DNA of 64,000 nt from Straminergon stramineum (Eukaryota; Streptophyta; Bryopsida; Hypnales; Calliergonaceae), in contig OY987266.1 of the NCBI GenBank assembly GCA_963920665.1, positions 13,521,001 to 13,585,000 of the forward strand, read 5' to 3'. The position numbers and the translations under genes are program-made. Shown piece by piece: positions 1-13,460 of this stretch. Position 1 is the first letter of the stretch, and each line of letters opens with the position of its first letter. The notes under the pieces were generated by a model. The model was given only the letters and a program-made list of their open reading frames with translations. It ran no database searches and had not been told where the DNA came from.

Positions 1-905
1 TCAAACATGCATATCAAATTGTAACAATCATGTACCCTCTTGAACCAGGGGGTGATACCTTTTGAGTGGATAGTGAGAGAATGTCAATTTCAAAGAAAAC
101 CACAAATGATTTTCCGAAGGGGTCCATGTGGTATTTCTCCATTTGTTGTTAATCTTTTCAAAATAAACTAAAATGAGCACATATTTCATTCTCTTATTCA
201 TTGAGATTGGCACTTGTTACAAATTCCCCCTCCCACCCCACATTTGTATTTGTGTGACATTAGTGTGGTTGACAAAAAATATGGGATATTTCTAACTTGT
301 TTGCCATATCCATATTTCATGTTTGTACTTCCGTATCTGTTCTTGTATGTGTATTTTATTTTAGTATGTCATAGCCATATTCCGTATGTGTACTCCATAT
401 ACATATTCCATATTTGACTTGGGCGGCTAAAATTGACCTAATCAGACTCCCCACATTAAAATTTGCCCACCCACATCAACAGTGCTAGGGGGTGATTTAA
501 TTTTTTTTTCCAAAATGATTAGATGGCCCAGATTTTTTGACAATATGGGGGGGGCAAGTTTTTACAAAAAATAGGTTGTGATGCATCTTTTGAGTGGATA
601 GTAGTCATTTACCCCTCTTGAACCTCTTCTATGGTCAATATTAGTTTTGAACTTGGTCTTCTATGAAAATAAATTAGGTTGGGATTCAAATCTAGGGAGT
701 TCGGTGGCCAATTTATTGTGAATATGATTGCAATGATCCAATGCAATTATTTGTACTAGACAACAATTCATATTTCTAATTGCTTGGCCAACCACTTAGA
801 GCTTATAATAATCAATTATAGTGATGTTTACAAGGATTTGATAAAAAATCATTGTCCACAAAGGGTGCATTAGAAATATCTATAAAATTATTGTTTTTAA
901 TGTGT
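1..905. other. AT-rich intergenic DNA
   Basis: No gene is supported here. The stretch is AT-rich and carries small direct repeats. One is CTTTTGAGTGGATAGT, near 58 and again near 588, each close to a CCCTCTTGAACC stretch. Around 300-415 there is a run of CATAT/CCATAT words. Open frames here are short and have no recognisable protein similarity. Confidence 0.6.
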
Positions 906-1913
906 AGTGGGGTGACAATCAAAATGGCGTTTTTGAATCTATAGTGAAGGAAATTTCACATCTGCCAACTTTGACAACCTCCCAAGGGTTGAAAAATTGG
1001 TATTTTACCACGAATTTTTTTTACGACAAGATCATTTCTAAGATAATAACATGTGTACCAAATTTGAAGGCCAAAATATTCACCAATAAAAATATATTAA
1101 AAATCTACCAACATGTGTAGTTGTGAAAAAATGGTTTCCAGCCCCATTGTTTCCCACAACTCCACATGTTGGTAGATTGTGGATATCTTTTTTTGAATAA
1201 ATCTTTTGACCTTCAAATTTGGCACACATGTTATTATCATAGAGAAGATCTTGTGATAAAAATTTCATTGTAAAGAAAAAACCTTTCAGCCCTTAGGAGG
1301 GTATCTAAGTTGGTAGTAGTGAAATGGTTTCTCATAGCTACACATGTTGGTAGATTTTAAATATCTTTTTCTATGTGACTTTTTGGCCTTGAAATTTTTC
1401 ACACATGTTATTAACATAGAATTTACTTTGTGAAAAAAATTTCATAGTAAATAAGCAATTTTTTAGTCCTTGGGAGGGTGTCAAAGTTGGCAATAGTGAA
1501 ATGGTTGCTAGGATTGTTTCTCAAAACAACACATGTTGGTAGATTGTGAATATCTTTTTTATATTGATCTTTTGGCCTTGAAATTTGTGACATATGTTAT
1601 TAACATAGAGAAATTTTTGTTCCAAAAATTTCATGTCAAAAAAAAAAATTTGAGTCTTTGGGAGGCTATTAAAGTTGGTAACAATGAAAAAAATTTCATT
1701 GCTACACATGTTGGTAGATTTTCAATATATTTTATTGGTGAATATTTTGGCCTTAAAATTTGGTACACATTTTATTATCTTAGAAATGATCTTGTCATAA
1801 AAAAATTGTGGTAAAATACCAATTTTTCAACCCTTGGGAGGTTGTCAAAGTTGGCAGATGTGAAATTTCCTTCACTGTGAGTTCAAAAACGCCATTTTGA
1901 TTGTCACCCCACT
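906..1913. mobile_element. Foldback-type element with about 213-bp inverted arms
   Basis: The left arm (906-1120), starting AGTGGGGTGACAATC, is matched almost base for base by the reverse complement of 1702-1913. The middle holds head-to-tail units of about 180 bp, each containing CACATGTTGGTAGATT; this word starts at 1163, 1341, 1530 and 1705. Long inverted arms around tandem units are typical of foldback or long-TIR MULE-like non-autonomous DNA elements. No protein is encoded. A target duplication could not be fixed with confidence, so the superfamily is open. Confidence 0.85.
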
Positions 1914-3436
1914 GTACAATAGATTCTCAAAACATTGGGACCCCCTCCTTGATTCCCATACAAACTCCCCATTTTCAAAATCAATTTCATGCAATCTCTA
2001 TGCAACTATCACACCATTGCATTCTTACACAATTTCAATCAAGCATATTAAATTTCAATTTAAAAAAATATATATTTTATTTTATTTCTTAGAAGATCTG
2101 TAAAATAAAATTTATGAGTTCATACTATAATTGATTGAAAACCATCAATGATGAATTTATATGATTTAATATCATTTGTACATTGAATATGTCCATAAAA
2201 ATAACCTTCTTATTAGAAAAAAATCTTAGAAGAGTTTCAACAGTTACAATATGGTATAGAGAGGGTTCTATATCAAGAGGTCCAAATCTCAATTCAAATT
2301 TTGTATAATCTAAATATCTTTGTACCATAATTAGATCTTGGCAAACTAATCCTACCATTGTACTCAAAGTGAGATTACTAATTGTAGTGAGGTTCTTGAA
2401 TTCTAATTTTCATTTACATTCTATAGTAAGTTTTCATTAAATTACATTGCTTGAAAGAATACATCACATGAAGAGAGGTATTTTTAAAGTGACCCCCAAT
2501 AACAAGTGTCATGTATTTAGTAAACGAGAAACACATAATTGATGCCTTTTTTTTAACAAGTAGACACTTTATTCCACCAAGAGACAAAACATCATACTAA
2601 ACTTGACTAATCACACCTCAATGAAAGACATTAAAATACATGATCACACCCATATTTGACACCTACTTTTGGTGGTCATCCCAAAATAAATTGTTGATGA
2701 CACAGATAGTCAAATACAATACAATAGAGTTGAAGGTAATTTGTAGCAATGATCAATTGTTCACTTAGATTTGTCCAACTTGGATGATATACACAAATGG
2801 AAAAATAATTCAATTTTTTTCTTATATCATTCTCACTATTTGTAGATTTTGATAAGAGAGCTTAATCTAATAAATACCTGTAATATACAAATGCATTGAT
2901 TCTATTGAAGAATCGTAGTTGAAGTAGAAAATCCAATACTATTGCTATACATTGGCATATATTCTATTTAAATTAATTCAATTTAGGCAAGATATACTAA
3001 TTTATTTTGTGTTATCATTTTATAGAAATGTTTTGGTTTTTTATTTTTTCATAGGTTGTAGAAAATGAAAGAAATATCTTACTTGCTTTGAATGTTTGAA
3101 TGTTTATTTGATTATTTGTGTTGCCATTGGGGTTTGAAACCTAGTCTCCATTACTAAAATGGTGAATCTTAGCATTCAATGAACTTACTTCTCTTCAATG
3201 TTTAGTGCCACCTTTTTATTCCAGTTATATCTTTCATATTCCTTGTTCAATGATGAGAGCATGTGCTGTAATTATTTTTCCAAGGACATTTTTGACTCCT
3301 TTCTCATATTTTTTTAACCTTTTGCTTGAAAAAATTGTCACATGGGTGACAATTAATTGAAAATTTCAGATATTGGATGGATTAATTTGGAGAGAAAGAA
3401 TAGAAGTCAAAAACATGAAATAGGTTTGAACTTTGG
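1914..3436. other. AT-rich intergenic DNA
   Basis: I see no gene in this stretch. It is strongly AT-rich with many homopolymer runs, and the short open frames show no recognisable domain or splice-site structure. Confidence 0.55.
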
Positions 3437-3593
3437 GCTTGGACTTTGGAGGCTTCACACTATGGCTAGCCGAAGGCTCCAATTCCTAGTTTTTTTTGGC
3501 CTATTTATTGCCCATTTCCTTGGACTCTCACCAAAGTTTGGCCACTCAATCCCATGGCCTCTCAACTTGGACGGCCATAGTGTGAAGAGGCCC
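3437..3593. mobile_element. Small MITE-like inverted repeat
   Basis: CTTCACACTATGGC near 3453-3466 is repeated in perfect inverse orientation near 3574-3587. Looser matching of GGGC/GGAGG bases outside the core extends the arms to about 25 bp. About 105 bp separate the cores. This looks like a miniature inverted-repeat element, but no clean target duplication was identified. It ends about 250 bp before the GC-richer promoter of the MATE gene. Confidence 0.5.
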
Positions 3594-3912
3594 TTACTCC
3601 TCCTCAACTACCATAATGGAAATTTTAGCAAATCTGCGTAATTGCACTAATTTATCTTATTAGTGAGGGAATGGACTAAAATCATCTAAAAAATTAATTT
3701 TGCAAAAATTGATATAATACAATAATATTTCAACCCACACTAAATCAAAATAGTGTGACTTTGATAAAGGAATGACACACGCACGATTCAGGAAATTCAG
3801 TTTTACATGATCTAATGCAACGGATAGAATTTGGCTCTAGACTACCGGTGCCCACCGGTCGAAAAGGCGGACCAATAGTGCCCGCCCATGCACATACGTG
3901 GCGACTTAGCCA

Positions 3913-3930
3913 CCACGTGGACTATAAATA
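3913..3930 (+). promoter_or_regulatory. G-box next to a TATA box, putative promoter of the MATE gene
   Basis: The perfect palindrome CCACGTGG (3913-3920; core CACGTG) is followed after two bases by TATAAATA (3923-3930). A further ACGTGGC lies at about 3896. G-boxes are binding sites for plant bZIP and bHLH factors, and the TATA word predicts transcription starting around 3955. The pair sits where the sequence changes from AT-rich to GC-richer, in front of the + strand MATE gene. Its use for that gene is inferred from position; it implies a leader of about 1 kb. Confidence 0.5.
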
Positions 3931-3954
3931 AAGCGGAGTTAGACAGATTTGGCT

Positions 3955-4976
3955 GTGTCCTTGACGCCCGACGACGGCGGCCAACGGCGACCGACGGCGA
4001 CCGAAGGCGCAGCGCTTCTTCCTCTTCCCGAAGACGAAGCTCGCAAGCAAAAGCTTGATCAGCGGTTGCGCAATCCGGCATTCCTGCTTTCGTATTCAGC
4101 CGCTTGATAGCCACCGTTTCCGCAACCGATTGCTCAACCGATTGCTGTAGCTCCGGTCGTCTCATTGCCGATCGTTCAGTTTGTTGCGTGTTCTGTTGGT
4201 GCGCGGCGTAATTTATTCTTTTTGCTGACAAATTCTGGTACTCACTCAAGTGTTCTCACCTAGGGTGTGACATGGCCTACAGCTTTTGTAGACATTTTTT
4301 GTAGGGCGTCTGTTGTTCAATTTGGTGCGAAACTTCCTGTGGATCAACCGTTCAATGCAACTCCGCCTCATTTGAAGGACATTTGATTGGAATAGGTCGC
4401 CGTCGGAGTTGATTGAGCTTTGGACCTCTCTAGTGGTTTGAGTAACTTCCTGCGGTTGTGTGTGTTTCTCGAAGTGGTTGTTGGGTGCACGTTTGTGTAG
4501 CTTGCGATTTCGGTTTGTGTTTTGGTGGAGAAAGCTGCCGACTGAGTGTGTTGGTGGAGGAAGCGTATGATGCAAGGTGCTTTGGAGTAGTTTGGCTATG
4601 AGCGTCTAGAGCGGGGACGTTAGGCAGGAGCGTTCAGGTTGTGCTCATTCTTCTGTATCTGGAGGTTTTGCCTATTCGATACGGTTGAATTGACCGTGAG
4701 ACCTTTGCTGCGGGTGTGGTGTTTTCGTCTGTACTTTCTGGTCAAGTTCGTTAGGGCAAATTTGCCACATCAAAAAAATTTGTCGACATTTTCGTTGGAG
4801 GAGCATGGAGGGACGTCTGTAATTCAAGTGTTTCGTATTTACTTGGAGGTTTACTTTAGGAAGGATTCAATTTACTCGTCTTTCATTCCTATCTTCTTCG
4901 CTGTTCGCCAAGTTAGTTATTCTGCTTTTCTCCTTTGCGAGTGCTGTGATTCTCCTGCTTTGGAGTGTAGGAGGAT
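3955..4976 (+). other. Putative long 5' leader of the MATE gene with upstream ORFs
   Basis: This GC-richer stretch lies between the TATA word and the MATE start codon. It has several short upstream ORFs on the + strand, for example ATGATGCAAGG... at 4567-4590 (7 codons), a 3-codon ORF at 4598-4609, and one starting ATGGAGGG at 4805. It may be a long 5' UTR, possibly with an intron that I cannot place. Longer open frames on the - strand have no recognisable domains. Confidence 0.4.
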
Positions 4977-7900
4977 ATGGCAATGGGACTTGGCACGATG
5001 CAGCTCCTACCAATTGGAAGGAAGCAGGTGCTTGCGACTATACCGTATGAAAGGTCTGTTGTGAGCAGAAGCAGAGGATTTGGATGTAGAATTGCGAATA
5101 GTGAGTCTGTGCAGCACTCTCAGCGACGGCAGCATTCTGTGGTAGCTACATCGAATTTCCGTGGAAAATCTTCTCACTCTCGGAGAAGGAGAAGCGGGGT
5201 AGTTTTGTGCTCGGAATCGAGTATAGTTGATAATGTATCGGAGCCGGCTCATGACCTGGTTGAGGCAACGACTTCTACGTCTCCACCCGCCTCGGTCGTA
5301 AATTCTTTTACCGAGGCAGGTATCGAAGTTGTGAGGTCTATCGAAGAAGCTGAGAATGAGGTACTCAAAGCCGTGTCTGCGCAAGGGGAGAGCTTTGGAA
5401 AGGAAGTTTCAGAAACTCCCATCATACCTGTGCTGGATGTATTATCGGCGGAGGAGAATATGCTGAATGAACAAACTCAACTGCCAACTGCAGGAGAGCA
5501 ACCCTCTTCAGCAGTGGCAGCGTCACTTCTGGTATCTGAAGTTGCTAATATCTTGAAGACTCTGGAGAGAGATGGCGACGAGTTCGAGGAGAGTGATATG
5601 GCGAATATGGATGAAGCGGAGCTAAAACATGATAAGTTGCTGCACGGAATCGAGCAAATCACTTCATCAGTTGAACCTAATCTTATGGCGCCAGAAATTG
5701 TTGAGTCTTTGCTACACGCAAACGCACACACGAGTGATGATTCATTATTACCGGAAGAAAACGAAATGGAGCAAGGCTCGGCATCACTCGTGGAATCAAA
5801 AAACATATTCGAGCAACTGCGAGAAATTATTGTATTTGCAGGTCCAGCACTTGGCATTTGGCTGTCTGGCCCTATTATGAGCTTGATTGACACTTCTGTG
5901 ATCGGGAACAGCAGCTCTTTGGAACTCGCTGCTCTTGGTAAGTGTTCAAGCTTGAGAGTGACTTCGTGCCAGTTCCTTTTCGCAAAGCAGTGATGTGCAT
6001 TGTTTGGTGAAGGGTTTTCCAACTTGTGTCCGTATTATGATTATCCATGGCTTTTAATTGGCACATTGTGATACAGGGCCTGGAACAGTCTTATGCGATC
6101 AATTCTGCTACATTTTCATGTTCTTGTCTGTGGCCACTTCCAATCTGGTTGCCACTGCTCTTGCTCAGAAGGTGACCATCCCTGCGGATTCTTTGAGGCA
6201 TCATTGAGCTTCCTTTTAGTGTGTGATAAATTTTGAGAGTGATAATTAGGGAATAACTTTTATCGGAATCAGTCGTGGGTTTTCACGCAACGTTCGAAAT
6301 GTGCATTTATTCGTTTCCATTACTGGGGAGTCAACGTGGTGCTCTGAGGGTTAGTCTCTCTGAGGAACGGGGCCAATGGACTCCTTACAGGGTTTTAAGC
6401 AACTGGTACAGGCTTTTAAGTGTTCTTTAACGTGATGTGGACTCGCCTTACATTTTTGGATTATCCTCATTTGCAGAATAGAGAAGAGGCAGCAGGACAT
6501 CTTTCAAGACTGCTATTTGTTTCTTTGGCATGTGGGATGGGCATGTTTTTCTTCACCTGGTTCGGGGCCACTCCTTTGATGACAGGTACGGAGCCTCTTA
6601 GATTGAGCATTTCAGTGGCAACCCGTTTACGTCGAATAAGTTTTTCTGAATTAGAATTTCCGACTAAGAATAAGCTCATTCAACTGTTACGGTTCTGTAT
6701 TTTTTAGGCGCTTAGAATAACGATGCCTACGCAATGCCTCAGTTGTGATTCCCATTATCTGCACGTCATTGTTAATCATACTTCAGCTTTGCTTGGACTA
6801 CTTGATTCTACTTATGGTACCATTTGATTGACTGGTTTATACAATTTTTAGCATCAAATTCATGTCTAGTTCAAGAGCCTGCACTGCATGAATATATTGA
6901 AGTTGTGTTAGGAGTCCAGAATTTTCTGGATGGTCGGTACTTGTCCGTGCGCCATTATTTTTCTCCAAAGAGTTTTTGTTTCTGATGATCTGAACAATGT
7001 CTGATGCCTGCCAATTTGTGATTTTACAGCTTTTGTGGGAACTAAGAACGCAGCTCTGGTTCCTGCTGCACTACCTTACGTTCAGGTGAGAAAGCATATT
7101 TTCGTTGTTATTGGTTGATGTCATGACACGAACATAACCCTTGATTGCCAATCTATGTTCCAGAGTCGATATGTGCTCCGGAATGATTTGAATTTGCCCT
7201 CTCTTCTTAGATTGCTTTGATTGATTAGGTCGAATAAATGTAAACAAGTCAACTGTTTTTCACGAACTACTGGTTAATAAATCGATGACATCAGATATTG
7301 TGAACCACAGCAGTAACTAGGTGTCATTCATTCCGTATTGTTGTGCACCCCATTATTAACGTCCAATCAATTCACGGCAGCCTTAAGCTGTGCATTCTTA
7401 GTAATTGTGATTCGGTAGTAGTTTGTACCCGCAAAGTATCTGGGTTTCCTGTGCAGTTATCATGTGTACTCAGTGTGTTTACTTTGCAAGCTCCTACTTT
7501 TTTTAGTGTGAGAAACGCAGATCCTCAGAGAACGTGCCTTTGATCGTGTTAGATATCAAATGTTATTTTGTCTGACAGTTTTTTGGGAATGCAGATCAGG
7601 GCCTTCGCGTGGCCAGCTGTTCTGGTTGGCATGGTTGCACAGAGTGCAAGGTAATAAGACGTTCGATAACCGTTCTCTTGTCATAATTGCGCGTTTATCA
7701 CATTAAGGAATCAGTTTGTATGTTCATTGGCAGTACGTTTTCACGAAACTGTATATTGGGCTCATTTGAGTTAAACTAATATCTGAGGTGGTTAATGAAC
7801 TGCGTTAAAGCGATTGTAAGACTTATATAGCTAATCCAGGACATTTCCGCCTTTTAACTTGTTCTGAGATACTTGAAAATACTGTCTACTTGACAGAAAC

Positions 7901-10556
7901 TTTCACCCTGTGAAGAAATCGAGATAGAGAATGACATTTGTCATGCAAGTGACATGAAAGCCGCTGTCATAGAATATCTTCCATAACCAACAGTAGTAGC
8001 TGATAAATTTGGATGTGTTGATTACGCAGCCTTGGAATGCAGGATTCATGGGCTCCGCTGAAAGTACTAGCAATCGCAAGCTCTGTGAATCTCGTTGGGG
8101 ACATCTTCTTGTGCAGCGTACTTGGGTATGGTATAGCAGGAGCAGCATGGGCAACAATGGCTTCTCAGGTTTGCTTGATCTATCCTACGTGAAGAGTGCC
8201 CAACGACATTTTTCTTGATATAAATTTGGTTAATTCTTGATTCTGTCTATTGAGGGGCCCTGTCTATTTGCAGTCTCTTCAATTTTGTGATAGCCACATA
8301 TGAAGGATGTAGGAAGATTTTTCCAGGAATTTTGCAGTTTAATAGGTGTATGATGGGTCGTGGATTCTTTATGAATTTCAACATTACATGCGAATTTCTA
8401 TTTTTTTTTTGCAGTACGTGGGAGTGATTCTGATGTTGAAGTCCTTGAACGACAAGGGTTACAATCCTCTAGCATTTTCCTTACCTTCCTTGAAGGAACT
8501 GACGGTTATGGTTAATTTGGCTGCACCGGTTCTGCTCACCATGTTGTCCAAGGTAACAGGTTGAACATTCGTGTTTTGGATCACTTCCGGTCCCGTTTGT
8601 TATTCTGTTGAGATTCTTGTTAATCCAGAAGGCTTTGTTATCTTTGGAGACTCTAGTTATCGTAGTTGTACTTGCCATAATTTTGCTGAATACTAGGAAC
8701 TCCTGCCAACCTATTGAACTTTGGCATTTGAGCAGGTTTGCTTCTATACGCTAATCACTTATTTGGCGACGTCTTTGGGAGCAGTAACCCTTGCTGCACA
8801 TCAGGTATGACTACAATACGCCTTGTACATAAAACACTATTCGTGAAGTTTTCTCGAACTCTAGTGGACTTACGAAACTGTCACTTCAAGAGTGAACATA
8901 TGTACTAATCAAGCCGCTTAGCACACTTGTTGAAAGAAGACAGCCATACCTCTGTTTAACTCTTTTTGTGAAATGCCTGTGTTTTGATTTCAGGTTATGA
9001 TTGGGGTTTATTCCCTTTGTACTGTATGGGGAGAGCCGCTTGCTCAGACCGCCCAGTCTTTCATGCCTGAACTTATTTGTGGTGTTGACCGTAACTTGCA
9101 AAAGGTAACTATGACAATTATTGTGTTATTTTGTGTTTTTCGTCTTTGATCCTTATTCATCTTAGAGTAGAGTGATTAATTGATTTCTTTTCTGAGGTTT
9201 TGGTTATGATGTTGGTGATCTTGCAGGCAAGGGACTTGCTTAAGTCCTTGATGATGATTGGAATTGTTGTCGGTTTTACGTTAGGGTGCTGCGCTATATC
9301 AGTACCCTGGTTGTTTCCTCAAGTTTTTACAAGAGATCTTGCTATTGTCGCTCAGGTACGGGCTGACGAAGATTTAGTGATTTCTACAAGCTGTCATGTT
9401 CTTACGCTCCTTGATACTTTGAGAGTATTAAAATGGCTTCAATTGTCTAGCATGATCACTTTGTCTGTATCATCATGAGGGATTTTTTATTGACTGACTT
9501 AGTCCTCTTCGTTGAATATTTTGCAGATGCGTTCAGTGTCTGTGCCCTTTCTTTTCAGCCTGATGATAACTCCACCGACACTTAGTCTGGAGGGCACTTT
9601 ATTGGTAAATATTCTGCCTATCAGTGTGTTCGTCAATATCTGATCCATGTCGGCAGGAGTTTAACATATTGATCATTCTTATTTAACCGCTCCTTTGAAG
9701 TGTGTGAAGCTTTAGGTTTTCTAGTGAGGGAGACATACTGTTGCTTCAAACGAGTTTTATCAGTTTGGTGTGGTGCTGAATTAGAAAGAAACACAACTAG
9801 TTGGCACTCTTGAAAAAGATTTCACGTTTGTATATATATATGTGCCATCACTCCTTTTCGGTCGGTATCTGCTATTGACGAATAATCGTAAATGTTGTGC
9901 AGGCTGGTAGGGATATGAAGTTCCTGGGATTTAGCATGGCTACATGTTTCATTGGTGGTAGTATGATGTTGGTGGTACGGGCCTTGACCTGAAGCCGAGT
10001 CTGATTTACAGATTTCAAATTCTCTCTGGTGTTGAATTTTGTGTCACGAAGCCCAAAAATCTGTTGATTAGCAACTCATGAGTCATGTGTCATGCAAACT
10101 GCAGGCAATGCACAGGTTTGGTCTCGGCTTACAAGGAAGCTGGTGGACCCTTGCTGCTTTCCAATGGGTAAGATCACGTCCACCGCAAGTATTCTCAAGA
10201 GTCATTTATACTTGTTGCTTACTCAGTTGGAGTATTCTGAGATTTGTTGAATTGTTTTCATCCACAATCTTTCTCAATATGTGAGTAATGAAATTAACTG
10301 AAATCACTTTCGAAGAGAGGGCTTGGGAAAGAATCAACGGAAACTACTCATGGCGAGTGTTATATCATCGATCCCAGCAATTTATCATTCTTCTGGAAAT
10401 GAAGGATTTATGGAAAGTTCCTAATCGGATGTTATTTGTTTTCCTTGTTGGTAGTGTCGTTTCTTCCAGGCCTTCTCCCGTTTGCATTCATCCCGAAGCG
10501 TTTTGGCTGATCCTGTCTTATCACACGAGGGAGGTTCACTACTGAAAACTGCGTAA
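4977..10556 (+). CDS. Plastid-type MATE efflux transporter (EDS5/DETOXIFICATION 46-47 group)
   Basis: The gene has fourteen exons: 4977-5937, 6077-6171, 6477-6585, 7030-7085, 7595-7650, 8030-8168, 8415-8552, 8736-8804, 8994-9104, 9227-9355, 9527-9604, 9903-9974, 10105-10167 and 10455-10556. All introns are GT..AG and phases agree throughout, giving 725 residues. Residues 1-75 are Ser/Arg-rich, like a plastid transit peptide. Residues 80-275 form a long acidic stretch without membrane segments. The 12-helix MATE domain covers about 284-705, with family-typical words such as [41 protein letters not shown] and [14 protein letters not shown]. The closest relatives I recognise are Arabidopsis EDS5 and DTX46/47; EDS5 exports salicylate precursors from the chloroplast envelope. 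The substrate here is not shown by sequence. The start is the first ATG of the large first-exon frame. At 725 residues it is longer than those relatives (about 540-560), because of the N-terminal extension. Confidence 0.93.
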
Positions 10557-13460
10557 GGAGTCCCGGCTTCTCCTAGACTGGCACTCCGACGTAGTAGGCG
10601 GGGTCGCCGCTGAACAGCCTTTCGATCGTTTTGTATGCACCTGGGTACAGATGATCTACAGCAGAGATCGTCGGAGCCTACGACGATTCTTGCCTTTGCA
10701 TGGCATCACTTCTTCGAAGTTAGCATTCATAGTCTTGCAAGCTCTGCTTACATGGTGAACGTATCCATATCCAGTTCCAATCGTTCAGTTCAGTTCATTT
10801 TTTCAAACTCAATCTTGTGCCACCCCAACAATGATCAAATCGGATCACTGGCTCAAATCGATTTAAGGACGTGTCGAACAACCAGAAACTCATGGCGACG
10901 TTTTTTAAATGTCATCTCTTGAGAGTTCCTAAAGGTTGTCACTGTCACTTTTCAAAGCATTCTTTTGCGAGGGCCATAATATATCATTGCTAATGGCTCC
11001 CCATAGTCTGGAAAAAAATTCAATTTACGCTTTGGTTGTAACCTTATCCTTCATTTGCCGACAATTTCCCAAGCGCTAACATTGTTTAACCCCATATTTT
11101 GAATGGGAGATCTCTGTATTGTTCTACTATAACTTACATCCTTCCAAGTCGTATCAATCTCTGATAAGGCGAATTTCTTTCTCAGCACTGAATATAAAAA
11201 AATTCAGCTTAGAAGTATGATTCTTGTCTGCTCATGCGCTTGTTAGGGACTGTATTTCAAATTGTCGTACTCAGTATAACTATTGTACAATTTTGCAAAA
11301 TTGTAACATGATATTCTGCAACTGTTACCTCACAAATGGTATGTTCACAATTGGTGTTAAAAAGTGTAGTTACTAAGGATCTTAGGAACGAATTTAGACC
11401 TATTTCTGGACTGGATCCACATTGCAAACATTACCCCTAATACCAAGTGCGAATATACCTAAAGTTTTGCACCTAATTGCACTGTTGTTTTGATGGGATA
11501 CGAAGTTATAACTGTGGCTAGTGACTGATGTCAAACTTTGGAGGGATTGCTAGACCTTGACCATGGTAGTAGCTTAGTTTGAAACACACATGTTAAAATT
11601 GCCTAATTATAACTTGTTTTTAAAATTGAGCCCTATAGATGCTTGCTTAAAATGTATAGCTTCCATTCATGAGAGATTATGGTCAATTTTAGGTGTATCT
11701 ATTTTCAATGCTTACAAGTTTCACCCCCTAAAAAATGTATTCTAAGAGAATCAAGAATCTCCTTCTCAAAAGACCCAACAAAATCATTTCCAATTGAATA
11801 ATACAAACCATGTCCAAATCTTTGTGCAAACTTCTTTGGGTGTTGTTACCTTTTAGAGTTGGCACATTTGTTCAAAGCTTCAATACCAATTGCTCACATG
11901 AAAGCAAAGTCACTGACTACATTGATTAAAGCTAAGATATGCGTATCCATTGTGAACCCATAATTCATTTTTTCCTATCTACATGTGTTCAACATTTCTT
12001 AGTTTGAAATGTTAAACAAATGTAGATAGGGATGCAATTGGGTTGTGGGTTGACAATGTATATGCATGCCTTAAGTCCAATTTACTGTAAAAAATTGAAA
12101 AGTCTCTCTCTCTACATCCCTACATTTGCCATTGAAAAGTCTTCCTTTGGAGATCATGACATTTGGATTGGTGTAAACTATCAAGAGGGCATGAAATGGC
12201 AAAGAAGTTTTTAAAAAGTTTTTAAAAAAATAATTAATTAGAAAAAATAATAATAAATAGTGAAAAATAGTGATTTTCAGGGAATGAGGGCCCTGAAATT
12301 TCATTTAGATTCACTTCCTTGAGGTTGGTTTTACTATAATTCCAGACTTTAAAATTTACTTAATATTTTGTTATGTAGGAAAAATTACGTTCCACATTGT
12401 AGTACCTTCACAGGAAACCCCAACTTTTCATTTCATGGTACAACCATTTTCCAAGGACTTCTAGATTTTAGTTAATCAAAACCTTTAAAAAAATTTGTCC
12501 CCTCACCTTTCTACTTCTCATTTAAATCAAGCCTTGGTTCTAGCCTAACTAATTTTCTATGTTATTTCCATAAAAGAGTCCTTGGATTTTGATGTTGTTA
12601 GCTTAGATGAAAGATTCGGATCCATTTATGTACTTGGGAAGAAATGTGGCATATGAATATTTAAGGGAGATAAGCCCATTTCCATTTGTTGCCTATACAT
12701 TTATGTCATCCTACTTTTGGCCCCTATATTGTCCAAAAAATCATCCAAATCTTTTTATTCTCTAAAAAAATAATTGTAGTAACTACATGACTACAATAGG
12801 ACGGTGGGAGAACATTTTTACATTGTCTTGCACAAAGGGTGGTAATAGATATTTAAATGGTGGTTATAGAACTGATACACTAGATTTAAAGCTAGTCATC
12901 TACCTCTTTTTAGCTTGTAGACAATGCATGGCATCTTTAAACTCCATAGGTACCAACAAGGGGTACTATGTCAATTTTATAGTGAACACTTCAATACCAT
13001 TGGATAAGTAGGAGAGCAACTATGGGTTATTTATAGGATGTTCATGACTCCACTCGCTGAATGGTTTTGTAATTTTACGGTAGACCACTTCAAAAATTCA
13101 TAGAAATTACAATTTTAATCAAAAAATGATAATTCCACTTGCCCATGGGTTTGATTTGTAGAACAAGTGCATAACTTGAAAAAAAAATGTGCTAGGTTTG
13201 GCATTAGTCCCAAGATATTAAAATTGTTAGTTTGCATAGTAATAGGCTTATCTACCTTATACAAATTTGACTTAGCTAGGAAATAACTTTTGTTGTAGTT
13301 CCATCCACTTAGACAATATATTATCCAAATCCTTTTGGTGTGAGTTGTTATGAGAATTGCTAATTTGCTATGACTATAAGTTACATTTACTATATATATA
13401 TATATAAGATAAGGCAATGAAGGTAATTGTAGCTAAGATAACTAAGGTAGGAGGATCTAA
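10557..13460. other. 3' flank of the MATE gene and AT-rich intergenic DNA
   Basis: The first few hundred bases after the MATE stop are probably 3' UTR, but no poly(A) signal could be chosen with confidence. From about 11.3 kb the sequence is AT-rich with no supported gene. A (TA)8 microsatellite lies at 13391-13406. Confidence 0.5.

Noticed and set aside
3842..4575. Two adjacent - strand open frames (135 and 109 residues) before the MATE gene
   Set aside because: No domain, low-complexity Arg/Ser/Gln content, and they lie in the likely promoter and leader of the + strand gene; open only because the stretch is GC-richer.
5007..6022. Antisense open frames across MATE exon 1
   Set aside because: Shadows of a well-supported coding exon; no domain.
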